A stretch of 53,421 bases of DNA from Lysobacterales bacterium (GTDB lineage Bacteria; Pseudomonadota; Gammaproteobacteria; Xanthomonadales; Marinicellaceae): positions 1 to 53,421 of the forward strand of contig JALSLV010000058.1 of assembly GCA_026988115.1 (NCBI GenBank), in the 5' to 3' direction. The notes beneath the pieces are model-generated. The model saw nothing but the letters and a program-made list of their open reading frames with translations, searched no databases and was not told the DNA's origin. A program made the translations under genes and the position numbers. The stretch's first letter is position 1. Every line of letters begins with the position of its first letter. Shown here piece after piece: positions 25,339 to 34,190 of this stretch.

Positions 25339-28158
25339 TTAATTTTTAAATCTATATCGTTCTTTCAGTGAACTATACCCCAAACCACTTTGTTTTTTGA
25401 TATGGATTTGTACGGGGATGCGTTCTTTTAAGGCATCTATGTGGCTGATTATGCCTATCATTTTGCCTTTGGCGTTGAGGTTATCTAGGGCATCAAGGGC
25501 AATATCCAAGGTTTGGGCATCGAGTGTGCCGAAGCCTTCATCCAAAAATAAGCTGTCAATAGAGGTTTTATGGCTGACTAAATCGGACAATGCCAACGCT
25601 AAGGCTAAGGACACCAAAAAGCTCTCACCACCGGATAGTGTTTTGGTATCACGCAGGCTATCGGCTTGCCATGTGTCGATGACTTCAATTTCTAAGGCGA
25701 CTTCGGCTTTGCGTTGCAATTGGTAGCGTTTATGCAATTGTTGCAGTTGTTGGTTAGCGAGATAAATAAGGTAATCAAGCGTTAAGCCTTGAGCATAAAC
25801 CCGAAATTTTTTGCCATCTGCCGAGCCAATCAAGCTATTTAAATGCGTCCAAATATCGTAGGTTTTTTGTTGCTTTTCAATGGCATTTAATAGCTTTTGT
25901 TGTTTCGCCCTTTGCAATTTGTCATTAGCCAATTTTTGTTGTATTTGTCCTTGTTTGGAGTTTAATTCGGCAAGCTTATGTTTTAGCTGTTCTAAATCTT
26001 TTTGTAAGGATTCACTATTTAAGTCTTTTACCGCACTGGCATCAAAGTCATTAAATTGTTGTTGTGCTTGTGAGTTTAAAGTTTGGGCTTGCAATAACTC
26101 TTTATCGAGTTGAACCTTAAGATTTTTTAGTAGTGTAAACTCAGCCTCGGGTATTAATGCTTGCTCAAAGGTTTGATTATCAGTAAAAATTGATTGCTCT
26201 AACGCTTTATTCCATTTTGACTGAGTCTCTTTGAAAATATTTTTCTGTTCTTCAATGGCTTGTCTGTTTTCTGCTTGTTGACCACTAATTTGTTGCATCT
26301 GTGCAATGCTACTATCGAGTTTTTGTAAAGATTTTGGAAAATTATCAATAGGTGTAAAATTTATTGCTTGAGGTAATTCAACTCCAATAATTTTTATTTT
26401 TTCATCTATTTGTTTTTTGTGATGGCTCATCTCACGCAACTCTTGATTAAGTTGGTTAAAAACCTCTATCTTTTCTAGTTGTTTGGCGTTATCTTTGAGT
26501 TTTTGAGCAAGGATAGTTAAACACTTTTCATCATCTATGTGCATATCCTCTGATAACTTGTTCCAACTGTTAGTTGTTTCAAAAACGATACCACTAATTT
26601 CTTCTCTTTGCTTTTTTAACGAGTCACAACGCACTTCAGCTTGGTTTTGGTGCTTTCTTGCTTTTTGACCTTGCTCAGTCAGTTTTTCTAACTCGCCTTT
26701 GGCTTGTTTGAGCAACCTTTGGGTGCTGCTAGCATCAATTGTTTGGTAATGCTCCACTGCGGGATGTTCTTTGGAGCCACAAAGAGGGCATTCTTTATCG
26801 TTTTGTAATTTATCACGGTATTCTTTTAAGCTTTGGATTTGCGATTCTAGCTGTAACTTTTCTTCCAGATTTTCAATACTTTCTTTTTTATAACTGTAAT
26901 TAACGCGCAGTTTATCTGCTAAAATTTTGTTTGTTTCAAGCCATTTCTTTTGCTCAATTAATTTTGCATCAAGTTGAGTATCTTTTTGTTTTAATTGATG
27001 ATAATTTTTATAAAGCCGCTGTAACTCCTTATAATCTGAATTAAGCTGATGAATTTTAGTAAAATATTTATCTGATTTAGTGACATCAAAATCTTTTCCA
27101 AGAGCCTGCAACAACGCTTGCTGTTTATTGTTTATGCCTTGAGTCCTTTGTTGCAAATAATGCAGGAGTGATTGGGTTTGATTAATGTAATTTTGTTTGC
27201 TGTTTTCCTGACTTGTTTGTAAAAACAGTCCTTTGTCCTCCACCTGTTTCAATCGATTGAGTTCTTTTTGATTTAATTGAAACAATGGATTGATATCTTG
27301 TGCGGGTTCAGCATTTTTAAGCTTTGCTAAGTCTTCTTTATGGAATTTAATCTTATCTTGTGTCTTTTTTAAACCGACTTCACTTTTTTGGGCATTTGAC
27401 TTTAATAAATTCCATTGTTTCAGTTGTTCTAACAACTGCTGGGTTTGAGTTAATTGTTTGTTTTTAGACTGAATAGTGCTGTCAAGTTCATTAAGCTGAG
27501 CCTTACAGTCTTTTACTGTTTCAGGTTCTAACAATTCTACGTTTTGATTTTGTGCCTTTAATAGTTCTAACTTTTGGCTCTGAGTTTTATAATTTTCATA
27601 AACTTTATTTGAGATTCTTCCGTAAATTTCTGTGCCTGTTAATTCTTCCAACAATTCAGCTCGCACACCGGCATCGGCGTTCAAAAAGGCAGCAAAACCC
27701 CCTTGAGCCAGTAACATGGATTTAGTGAATCGCGCAAAGTCCAAACCAGTTATATTAGCGATTAAGTCTTTTTTATCATTGATTTTATCGGCTAATATTT
27801 TTTCGCCTTGAGCTAATTCGACCACTGCGGGTTGCAATTTACCATCAGCTTTACCTCGTGCTCTGCGCACTTCCCAAAAGGCACGATACACTGTGCCATC
27901 GGCTTCAAACTCAACTTCACTCAAACAATCCCCAGTATGACGTGTCATCACCATTTGAGCAGGTTGACCAGAGTCTATGCGAGGTGTTTGGTGGTACAAA
28001 GCCAAACAGATGGCATCCAAAATACTGGATTTGCCCGCACCTGTTGCACCAGTGATGGCAAACAATCCACTGCTGGCAAAAGGTTCTTTGGCGAAATCAA
28101 TTTTCCATTCGCCTTTGAGTGAATTGATGTTTTTAAAACGCAGGCTAAGGATTTTCAT
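25339..28158 (-). CDS. sbcC: SbcC, ATPase subunit of the SbcCD nuclease
   Basis: The SMC/Rad50-like ATPase of SbcCD, which cuts DNA hairpins and protein-blocked ends and limits long palindromes. Counting from the longest frame: Walker A G41-ATGAGKS-48, a coiled-coil arm with the zinc hook C461-P-L-C464, a second coil, then the ABC signature LSGGESFLVSLALALALSDLV and Walker B SLFLDEGFGTLD. I chose the ATG at 28158 (MKILSLRFKNINSLKG), which matches the family; the frame is open four codons further. It overlaps the end of sbcD by 14 bp, so the two subunits are coupled. 939 residues. Confidence 0.95.
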   Translation of the reverse strand: MKILSLRFKNINSLKGEWKIDFAKEPFASSGLFAITGATGAGKSSILDAICLALYHQTPRIDSGQPAQMVMTRHTGDCLSEVEFEADGTVYRAFWEVRRARGKADGKLQPAVVELAQGEKILADKINDKKDLIANITGLDFARFTKSMLLAQGGFAAFLNADAGVRAELLEELTGTEIYGRISNKVYENYKTQSQKLELLKAQNQNVELLEPETVKDCKAQLNELDSTIQSKNKQLTQTQQLLEQLKQWNLLKSNAQKSEVGLKKTQDKIKFHKEDLAKLKNAEPAQDINPLFQLNQKELNRLKQVEDKGLFLQTSQENSKQNYINQTQSLLHYLQQRTQGINNKQQALLQALGKDFDVTKSDKYFTKIHQLNSDYKELQRLYKNYHQLKQKDTQLDAKLIEQKKWLETNKILADKLRVNYSYKKESIENLEEKLQLESQIQSLKEYRDKLQNDKECPLCGSKEHPAVEHYQTIDASSTQRLLKQAKGELEKLTEQGQKARKHQNQAEVRCDSLKKQREEISGIVFETTNSWNKLSEDMHIDDEKCLTILAQKLKDNAKQLEKIEVFNQLNQELREMSHHKKQIDEKIKIIGVELPQAINFTPIDNFPKSLQKLDSSIAQMQQISGQQAENRQAIEEQKNIFKETQSKWNKALEQSIFTDNQTFEQALIPEAEFTLLKNLKVQLDKELLQAQTLNSQAQQQFNDFDASAVKDLNSESLQKDLEQLKHKLAELNSKQGQIQQKLANDKLQRAKQQKLLNAIEKQQKTYDIWTHLNSLIGSADGKKFRVYAQGLTLDYLIYLANQQLQQLHKRYQLQRKAEVALEIEVIDTWQADSLRDTKTLSGGESFLVSLALALALSDLVSHKTSIDSLFLDEGFGTLDAQTLDIALDALDNLNAKGKMIGIISHIDALKERIPVQIHIKKQSGLGYSSLKERYRFKN

Positions 28159-29356
28159 GGCAATCCTCAACGATGGAGTTGAATGCTTTGGTGATTTGTT
28201 TCTTTATGGCTTTTTGTGCTGGACTACTCCAGTCTTCTTCGCTTAAACGCTGATTAAACACATCCAATGGCGTGAGTTCTTGCAAGCTTTCTTTTTGCAC
28301 TTGGTTGATGCTTTTCAGCTTTTGTTTTTTCTTGCGGCGCAACTTTAACACGACTAATGATGTATCTGCCACCATGGACTCAATGCGTTGATGCAAATCG
28401 CCTAAATAATCTTCGCTGGATACTTCGATATCCAACCAAATATTGCCATCAAGTTCATTTAATTTCTTTTCAATTTCGACTAAATCGCCTTTTATCTGTT
28501 TGAGTTGCTGAAAACATGGGATTTTAAGTTCAGTTACCGCATTTAATTTCTCTTCATTAAATTCAACCAGTAATACTTTTTTATCGCTATTGAGTTCATC
28601 AAAACTTAATGCAATCGGCGAGCCACAATAACGTATATGCTCACTTTTACCTACTTTTTGCGCACGATGAATATGACCCAAAGCAATATAATCCGCAGAC
28701 GGAAAATTGTTAGATGAAAAACTCTCCAAAGTACCGATATAAATATCCCGCACCGAATCACTGGTCTTAGCACCAACCGTTGCCAGATGCCCTGTGGCAA
28801 TTATTGGAATTTTTTTACCAATGACTTTGCGTTGCGCATGAGCTAAATCGTAAATTTGTTGGTAGTGTTCAGTAATGGCTTGTTGCAAAGAGGTTTGTTT
28901 TTGTTTGCCGGTAAGTCCAGCTTGTGAAAACTGCAAATCACGTGCCCGCAAAAAAGGCACGGCACAAATCATCGCGATTGGGTGTTTGTTTTTATCGGTT
29001 AAGGTGATGACTTGCTCATCTAAATTAGACATGACACCAGGAATCACATAGGTATTAAGCATTTTCAACAAGCCTTTGGATTCACCCAATGTTGCCACCG
29101 AATCGTGGTTGCCACCAACAATAATCAACTTAATCTTGCTTGCCTGCAAATCTTCAATAAACTGGTTGTACAACTCGCGCGCATAAGATGGCGGTGAACC
29201 CGTATCAAAAATATCACCCGCGACAATAATCGCATCCACCTGCTTGTCTTGTGCACAGACAAGCAACCAATCTAAAAATTGCTTATGCTCATTCTGTCGC
29301 GATTTTCCAAGGAAATATTGCCCTAAATGCCAATCAGATGTGTGAAGGATTTTCAT
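28145..29356 (-). CDS. sbcD: SbcD, nuclease subunit of SbcCD
   Basis: Mre11-type calcineurin-like phosphoesterase, 403 residues. All metal-binding motifs are visible in order: TSDWHLGQ, AGDIFDTGSPP, GGNHDSVA, ATGHLA and ALGHIHR. The C-terminal region provides the SbcC contact. It is the first gene of the sbcDC unit. No strong promoter or Shine-Dalgarno sequence was apparent upstream. Confidence 0.95.
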   Translation of the reverse strand: MKILHTSDWHLGQYFLGKSRQNEHKQFLDWLLVCAQDKQVDAIIVAGDIFDTGSPPSYARELYNQFIEDLQASKIKLIIVGGNHDSVATLGESKGLLKMLNTYVIPGVMSNLDEQVITLTDKNKHPIAMICAVPFLRARDLQFSQAGLTGKQKQTSLQQAITEHYQQIYDLAHAQRKVIGKKIPIIATGHLATVGAKTSDSVRDIYIGTLESFSSNNFPSADYIALGHIHRAQKVGKSEHIRYCGSPIALSFDELNSDKKVLLVEFNEEKLNAVTELKIPCFQQLKQIKGDLVEIEKKLNELDGNIWLDIEVSSEDYLGDLHQRIESMVADTSLVVLKLRRKKKQKLKSINQVQKESLQELTPLDVFNQRLSEEDWSSPAQKAIKKQITKAFNSIVEDCHENP

Positions 29357-29440
29357 GGGTGAATAATAACATAACTTTGGCTTTCTCCACAGCCTTGCTA
29401 TAAAGAATCGTAAGGAGAGCTAAGAAAACGATTATTAGAA

Positions 29441-29482
29441 TTGAAATTCTTGATAACATGTATTACAATGTGTCTTACACAT
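29441..29482 (+). promoter_or_regulatory. Promoter and operator of the RHH/PIN toxin-antitoxin pair
   Basis: TTGAAA (29441-29446) and TACAAT (29464-29469) have 17-bp spacing. A perfect inverted repeat ATGTGT-CTT-ACACAT (29468-29482) starts at the end of the -10 box, where bound antitoxin would block transcription. Confidence 0.65.
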
Positions 29483-29497
29483 AATTTTGAGGTCTTT

Positions 29498-29743
29498 ATG
29501 TTAAATATTAGACTAGATAAAAACATGGAAAAAAACATTGATTACTTGGCGAAACAGGCGGGCAAAACAAAGTCTGAGTTTGTACGCGAGTGTCTGGCAC
29601 AGTATATTGTTGAGTACCAACAGCCTACCCCTTGGGAAACGGGCGAAGACAAATTTGGCAAATACAGCAGTGGCAAAGGTAATTTGGCACAAGAGAGAAA
29701 AGCGTTATTAAAAGATATTCTTGAAAAGAAACAGCATGGATAA
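29498..29743 (+). CDS. Ribbon-helix-helix antitoxin
   Basis: An 81-residue antitoxin starting at the ATG at 29498 (MLNIRLDKNMEKNIDYLAKQ). The N-terminus is a ribbon-helix-helix DNA-binding domain (LNIRLD strand, then two helices with KTKSEFVRECL), and the C-terminal part (TPWETGEDKFGKYSSGKGNL) should wrap the toxin. An upstream in-frame ATG at 29441 lies inside the promoter and is unlikely. The toxin ATG lies 8 bp inside its 3' end. Confidence 0.85.
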   Translation: MLNIRLDKNMEKNIDYLAKQAGKTKSEFVRECLAQYIVEYQQPTPWETGEDKFGKYSSGKGNLAQERKALLKDILEKKQHG

Positions 29744-30146
29744 AGTCCTAATAGATTCAGGACCAATGATTGCTTTATTTGATGGTTCTGATAAATACCA
29801 TAAAGTCTCAATTGAATTTATCAAAAACAATACTGCCGAACTAATAACAACATTGGCATCCATCACAGAAACCCTACATTTATTGGGTTTTTCTCGTCAT
29901 GCACAAGCTGATTTTCTTCAATGGATTTACTCAGGGGCAATAAAAATCGAAAATATTAGCAGCCGCGATTTTCAGGACATTGCTCAAATGATGTTAAAGT
30001 ACGCCGATTTACCTATGGATTTTGCCGATGCTTGTTTAGTCTTTGTCGCAGACAAACTCAAAATTAATACCATTGCAACCATTGATAGAGATTTTGATAT
30101 TTATCGCTTGAAGAAAAAGAAGACTTTTACAACTTTGATTAAGTAA
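29736..30146 (+). CDS. PIN-domain toxin
   Basis: A 136-residue PIN-domain protein starting at the ATG at 29736 (MDKVLIDSGPMIALFD), overlapping the antitoxin gene by 8 bp. Acidic residues: D in LIDSGP, E in TLASITETLHLL, D in MDFADACLVF and D in TIDRDFDIY. It is a different lineage from the PIN toxin at 22.5 kb. The last 50 bp of the gene are repeated at 32207-32256, beyond the next gene. Confidence 0.88.
   Translation: MDKVLIDSGPMIALFDGSDKYHKVSIEFIKNNTAELITTLASITETLHLLGFSRHAQADFLQWIYSGAIKIENISSRDFQDIAQMMLKYADLPMDFADACLVFVADKLKINTIATIDRDFDIYRLKKKKTFTTLIK
30091..30140 (+). repeat. 50-bp direct repeat, copy 1 (3' end of PIN toxin)
   Basis: The segment beginning ATTTTGATATTTATCGCTTG recurs at 32207-32256 with only two mismatches, one of them at the last base. 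The two copies bracket 2.07 kb that holds just the beta-propeller lipoprotein gene. Confidence 0.9.
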
Positions 30147-30148
30147 TT

Positions 30149-32143
30149 CTACTCATTAATATTAATTCTGTACTTTTCTACAATTTCACCATTAATTAAT
30201 TCTGCTTCTATTAATTCATCTCCAGAGATGGCGAATATTCGATTGCCAATAAAAAATGGGCGACTATTACCATACCAATCCTCACAGGAGAGGGTACAAG
30301 TTTTATTGGGTTTGGCTTGGCTTGTTAATTCACCTATATATTCAATTTTTTCATTACCACCAATAAAGGTAATATCTGATGAAGTATTATCATCCCAATA
30401 GTAATAACCGTCTTCATTTTCTGCCTTATCTTTATCTTGTGTTGTTATTCCCGCAAGAAAATAATCATCAATATAAGTGAAATTAAACGCATGACTCCTA
30501 TTTTCACCTTCTAATCTATCGAGCAAGGTTGTTTGTTCTATTACTTTCGGGTTCTCAGGTGAAAATAAGCTAACTCCTAAATTATTATCTAAAGTTTTAC
30601 CAATAACTAAAGCCTTGTTATTTATTGCCTCAATTCGTTTTGCGTAGTTATTGAGATTAATTGTTTTCTTATACCCATTTTTGAAATTTATCGCTGTAAG
30701 AGGTTTAATAATTTTATCTTTAACAAAATTATATCCATCATCACCTATTAAGAAATAATTGCCTACATAGCGTTGTGTTGATGATATATCAGCACCGTTA
30801 TTTATTTCTCTGACGAGAATTGAAGACATACTTGCAGATTTATCAAATAGACTATCAGGCATCTTCACAAGTTGTGCTTTCCTCTTATCTAGCAATCCAA
30901 ACATATAAAGTGCATTGTCTTGATAATGAAATGAAAATTGTGACGTTGGCATTACTTTTACTTGAATAGCATCAACATCAAAAGTATCTAAAGAAATACG
31001 GTAAATTAAAGGATTATACAGTTCATCTACATCTTTATTATTAATTTCATATCGATATCTAGTTTTATAATTATATTGATTTTCATTTCGGTAACTGGTT
31101 TTATAATCATAAAGAGTTTCTTCTATTTTAATTTGCTTATATTTCAACGCCTCTTCTTGCCATGCAGATGTCCACATATAGATGTTTTCACCATTGTTAT
31201 AATACAGATTATCCCATGAGCTGATTATACCAATACCATTACATATCAACACATCTTCATCTAATGGACACACAATAAAGCTATGTAACATGGGATTTAA
31301 CACAGTTTGAATTGGATAATAAATATCAGACACTTCAATTAATGGACTCCAAATCAAGTCATCTTCATCTCCACTAAAGCCATCTTCTACTTTGGCAATC
31401 TTTGGCAACTGTTCTTGTATGGCAGTATCTGTATCAAGTTCAATTGGTATATAAGTAGTATACTGGTGGTTAAACAAACGAGAAGAATAATTCTCTTCAT
31501 CAAAGTAATCTTCTGATTTTATTAAGTAATTATCCTTGTAAGAAAATTCACCGCCTTTTGTTAAAATAAATCGAATAACTTCTGTTGAGTCAAAGTCATA
31601 ATTATACCCCAAAACTAAGACCATACCGTTATCGATTAAAATTTCATCAAACCATGCATCGTGTTTCCAAAAAGGCGAAAAAGCATCCACTTCATCTATT
31701 TTAATCATTTTAGGCAGGTTGCTTTCTGAAATGTCTAAACTATAGAGTTTGCCTTTGCGTAAAATGACAAGCATATTTTTATAACGCTTTATAATATCGC
31801 CTTCATCAATACCTGTCACTTGATTGTTAGTGATTAAATCTCCAGCAGATATTCGTGAACCTGTTACTACAACTCTCTCTAATAAAATACAATTCTCAAC
31901 ATCATCTTCACATCCTACATTAGAATAGCTATTGTTATAGTAAAGATTAGCATTCTGATTTTTTAAAAATTTATTTCTTTTTTTAATTAGTCCAAGATAT
32001 TCATTAACCTGATTTAAAGATGTAAATTTTTTTAATCTTTTTTTTGTTATACTTGTCGGATGTATATTTGAATGACAACCTTGAAGTACAAAAATAAAGA
32101 GAAAAAACAACAAACGAGAAAATTTAGCCTTTGTACAATCCAT
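30149..32143 (-). CDS. Beta-propeller domain lipoprotein
   Basis: A 664-residue secreted protein resembling the family of proteins with a C-terminal beta-propeller domain (Beta_propel type): NNQVTGIDEGDIIK at 106-119 is its typical entry motif, followed by repeated blade-like units (LVILRKGKLYSLDIS and onward). A lipobox L20-Q-G-C23 at the end of the signal sequence predicts a lipid-anchored protein. Just before the domain is VVVTGSRI (91-98), a short motif better known from plug regions of TonB-dependent receptors; its meaning here is unclear. Function unknown. The gene is convergent with the PIN toxin (2-bp gap) and is bracketed by the 50-bp direct repeat. Confidence 0.75.
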   Translation of the reverse strand: MDCTKAKFSRLLFFLFIFVLQGCHSNIHPTSITKKRLKKFTSLNQVNEYLGLIKKRNKFLKNQNANLYYNNSYSNVGCEDDVENCILLERVVVTGSRISAGDLITNNQVTGIDEGDIIKRYKNMLVILRKGKLYSLDISESNLPKMIKIDEVDAFSPFWKHDAWFDEILIDNGMVLVLGYNYDFDSTEVIRFILTKGGEFSYKDNYLIKSEDYFDEENYSSRLFNHQYTTYIPIELDTDTAIQEQLPKIAKVEDGFSGDEDDLIWSPLIEVSDIYYPIQTVLNPMLHSFIVCPLDEDVLICNGIGIISSWDNLYYNNGENIYMWTSAWQEEALKYKQIKIEETLYDYKTSYRNENQYNYKTRYRYEINNKDVDELYNPLIYRISLDTFDVDAIQVKVMPTSQFSFHYQDNALYMFGLLDKRKAQLVKMPDSLFDKSASMSSILVREINNGADISSTQRYVGNYFLIGDDGYNFVKDKIIKPLTAINFKNGYKKTINLNNYAKRIEAINNKALVIGKTLDNNLGVSLFSPENPKVIEQTTLLDRLEGENRSHAFNFTYIDDYFLAGITTQDKDKAENEDGYYYWDDNTSSDITFIGGNEKIEYIGELTSQAKPNKTCTLSCEDWYGNSRPFFIGNRIFAISGDELIEAELINGEIVEKYRININE

Positions 32144-32206
32144 TATTGCATTTTACTTTTAGAAAACGTCATTATATCACCAGAAGAATCTCGATATTGG
32201 TTAAAT

Positions 32207-32256
32207 ATTTTGATATTTATCGCTTGAAGAAAAAGAAGACTTTTACCACTTTGATA
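32207..32256 (+). repeat. 50-bp direct repeat, copy 2
   Basis: Duplicate of the last 50 bp of the PIN toxin gene (30091-30140), 48 of 50 identical. No other part of the toxin precedes it: the sequence immediately upstream, back to the lipoprotein start, does not resemble the toxin. Confidence 0.9.
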
Positions 32257-32262
32257 TATCCT

Positions 32263-32301
32263 AAACCCCGATAGTAAAAACACGATTCACTATCGGGATT
32301 T
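32263..32301. repeat. REP-like palindrome (CCCGATAGT...ACTATCGGG)
   Basis: Arms of 13 bp with one mismatch (AAACCCCGATAGT and ACTATCGGGATTT) enclose 13 bases. The right arm and its flank, TATCGGGATTTGGGTATTA, recur exactly at 50595-50613 and as a degenerate copy near 35414-35435. It may also end the leftward yaaA transcript. Confidence 0.6.
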
Positions 32302-32333
32302 GGGTATTAACCTTGCTCGATTTTCCTGAGCCA

Positions 32334-33125
32334 TCATTTCTTTTTCAACGGTTTTGGCTGTTTGCGTGAGAACACTAACAAATCTTCTTTAGAAACACTC
32401 TTATCGTATTTATAATCGGCATAATCAAAGGCTTTTATGCCTTCAATGGTTTCAATGCGATTACGGATAATGAAATCGGTCATCATGCCACGGGCTTTTT
32501 TGGCATAGATGGCTATTATTCTGCTTTTACCGTCTTTATTTTCTTTGAAGGCGACTGCAATAATTTTGCCGTTAATTTCTTTTGGTTTAACTGATTTGTA
32601 GTATTCGTTTGAGGCTAAATTAAGTAGAACCTTTTCTTTTTGTCGTTCCAGTGCTTTATTTAAAAGTTTGGTTATGCTATCGCCCCAAAATTGATAAAGG
32701 TTGTCACCACGATTGTTAGCCAGCTTGGTTTTCATCTCCAAACGGTAAGGTTGAATCAAGTCCAGTGGACGCAAACACCCATAAAGTCCTGACAATATTC
32801 GCAAATGTTCTTGAGCGTATTCAAAATCCGCTTGATTCATGCTGGCTTTATTTATTCCTGAATAAACATCCCCTTTAAAGGCAAATAATGCTCCTTTGGC
32901 ATTTTGTGGGTTAAAAGGTGTGGAAAAATCTTTATAACGTTGGTAGTTTAGCTTAGCTAGATTTTCACTAATCGACATCATCTTGGCAATTTCTTGTTGC
33001 GAATAATTTTTGAGTTGCGCAATCAATTGTTCTGAATCTTTAAGTTGTTCAGGAATGCTGTAAGTCTGCGTGGGCGCAGCTTGCTCGAAATCTTGACCTT
33101 TTGAAGGTGAAAGTGTAATTATCAT
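32334..33125 (-). CDS. yaaA: Peroxide stress protein YaaA
   Basis: A 263-residue DUF328/UPF0246 protein that in E. coli lowers free intracellular iron during peroxide stress and binds DNA. Typical family segments: MIITLSPSKGQDF, PAKGALFAFKGDVYSG-like (NAKGALFAFKGDVYSGI), HLRILSGLYGCLRPLDLIQPYRLEM and LLNLASNEYYKSV. Length is normal (258 in E. coli). It is divergent from accA. Confidence 0.93.
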   Translation of the reverse strand: MIITLSPSKGQDFEQAAPTQTYSIPEQLKDSEQLIAQLKNYSQQEIAKMMSISENLAKLNYQRYKDFSTPFNPQNAKGALFAFKGDVYSGINKASMNQADFEYAQEHLRILSGLYGCLRPLDLIQPYRLEMKTKLANNRGDNLYQFWGDSITKLLNKALERQKEKVLLNLASNEYYKSVKPKEINGKIIAVAFKENKDGKSRIIAIYAKKARGMMTDFIIRNRIETIEGIKAFDYADYKYDKSVSKEDLLVFSRKQPKPLKKK

Positions 33126-33186
33126 CAGTTTATAATTTTAGTAAATAAGGGTAATATTAACCATTAACTAGCAGAGAAACAAATAT

Positions 33187-33216
33187 TTGCGTAGAATATC
33201 CGTTTTGATTTACAAT
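33187..33216 (+). promoter_or_regulatory. Putative accA promoter
   Basis: TTGCGT (33187-33192) and TACAAT (33211-33216) with an 18-bp spacer. The predicted start of transcription would be within a few bases of the accA ATG at 33225, giving a leaderless or nearly leaderless mRNA, which fits the lack of a Shine-Dalgarno sequence. Confidence 0.4.
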
Positions 33217-33224
33217 ATTTGTCA

Positions 33225-34190
33225 ATGAATAACGATTACCTCGAATTTGAACAACCGCTAACCGAACTGGAAGCCAAAATTTCTGAACTGCGCAATGTCA
33301 GTGATGACAATGCCATGAATATTGATGATGAAATTCATCGCTTGGAAGAAAAGTTAAAAATCAAAACTAAACAAATTTTTGCAAAATTAAACGATTGGCA
33401 AATTGCCCAATTGGCACGACATCCCAAACGCCCCTACACGTTGGACTATATTGATTTATTAACGGAATCGTTTGATGAATTGCACGGTGATCGCGCTTTT
33501 GCCGATGACCCTGCGATTGTTGGGGGTCTTGCACAATTTAATGGCAAAGCGGTAATGATTATTGGTCACCAAAAAGGGCGTTCAACCAAAGAAAAAATAA
33601 AACGCAACTTTGGCATGCCAAGGCCTGAAGGCTACCGCAAAGCTTTACGCTTAATGAGAATGGCTGAACGCTTTAACATCCCTATTCTGACCTTTATTGA
33701 TACGCCTGGCGCTCATCCTGGTATTAGTGCCGAAGAACGTGGTCAAAATGATGCTATCGCACGTAATTTAGCGGAAATGTCCGATTTACGTGTTCCTATT
33801 ATTTGCACTGTTATTGGTGAAGGTGGCTCAGGTGGTGCCTTGGCAATTGGTGTGGGTGATTGCACCATGATGCTACAATACAGCACTTATTCTGTTATTT
33901 CTCCTGAAGGTTGTGCTTCTATTTTATGGCGTACGGCAGAGAAAGCCAATGTGGCTGCTGAAGCTTTATCGATTACTTCCAAAAAATTAAAAAAACTGGG
34001 ATTAATTGACCGAATCATTGAAGAACCGCTAGGCTCTGCTCATAAAGACGTGGAAAAAGTGGCCGCTTCATTGGCTAAGGCCATTGAACAAGAATTAGAA
34101 AAACTTGAATTAATGTCAACGGATGAAATGGTTAAAAGGCGTTACCAACGTTTGATGAGTTATGGTGTATACCAAGACGCTCAAGCTTAA
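33225..34190 (+). CDS. accA: Acetyl-CoA carboxylase carboxyltransferase subunit alpha
   Basis: Alpha subunit of the carboxyltransferase that moves the carboxyl group from biotin to acetyl-CoA, the first step of fatty acid synthesis. 321 residues (319 in E. coli). The family start [47 protein letters not shown], and the oxyanion glycine loop [15 protein letters not shown] are intact. I chose the ATG at 33225 rather than the TTG two codons upstream. tilS starts inside its 3' end (29-bp overlap). Confidence 0.96.
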   Translation: MNNDYLEFEQPLTELEAKISELRNVSDDNAMNIDDEIHRLEEKLKIKTKQIFAKLNDWQIAQLARHPKRPYTLDYIDLLTESFDELHGDRAFADDPAIVGGLAQFNGKAVMIIGHQKGRSTKEKIKRNFGMPRPEGYRKALRLMRMAERFNIPILTFIDTPGAHPGISAEERGQNDAIARNLAEMSDLRVPIICTVIGEGGSGGALAIGVGDCTMMLQYSTYSVISPEGCASILWRTAEKANVAAEALSITSKKLKKLGLIDRIIEEPLGSAHKDVEKVAASLAKAIEQELEKLELMSTDEMVKRRYQRLMSYGVYQDAQA

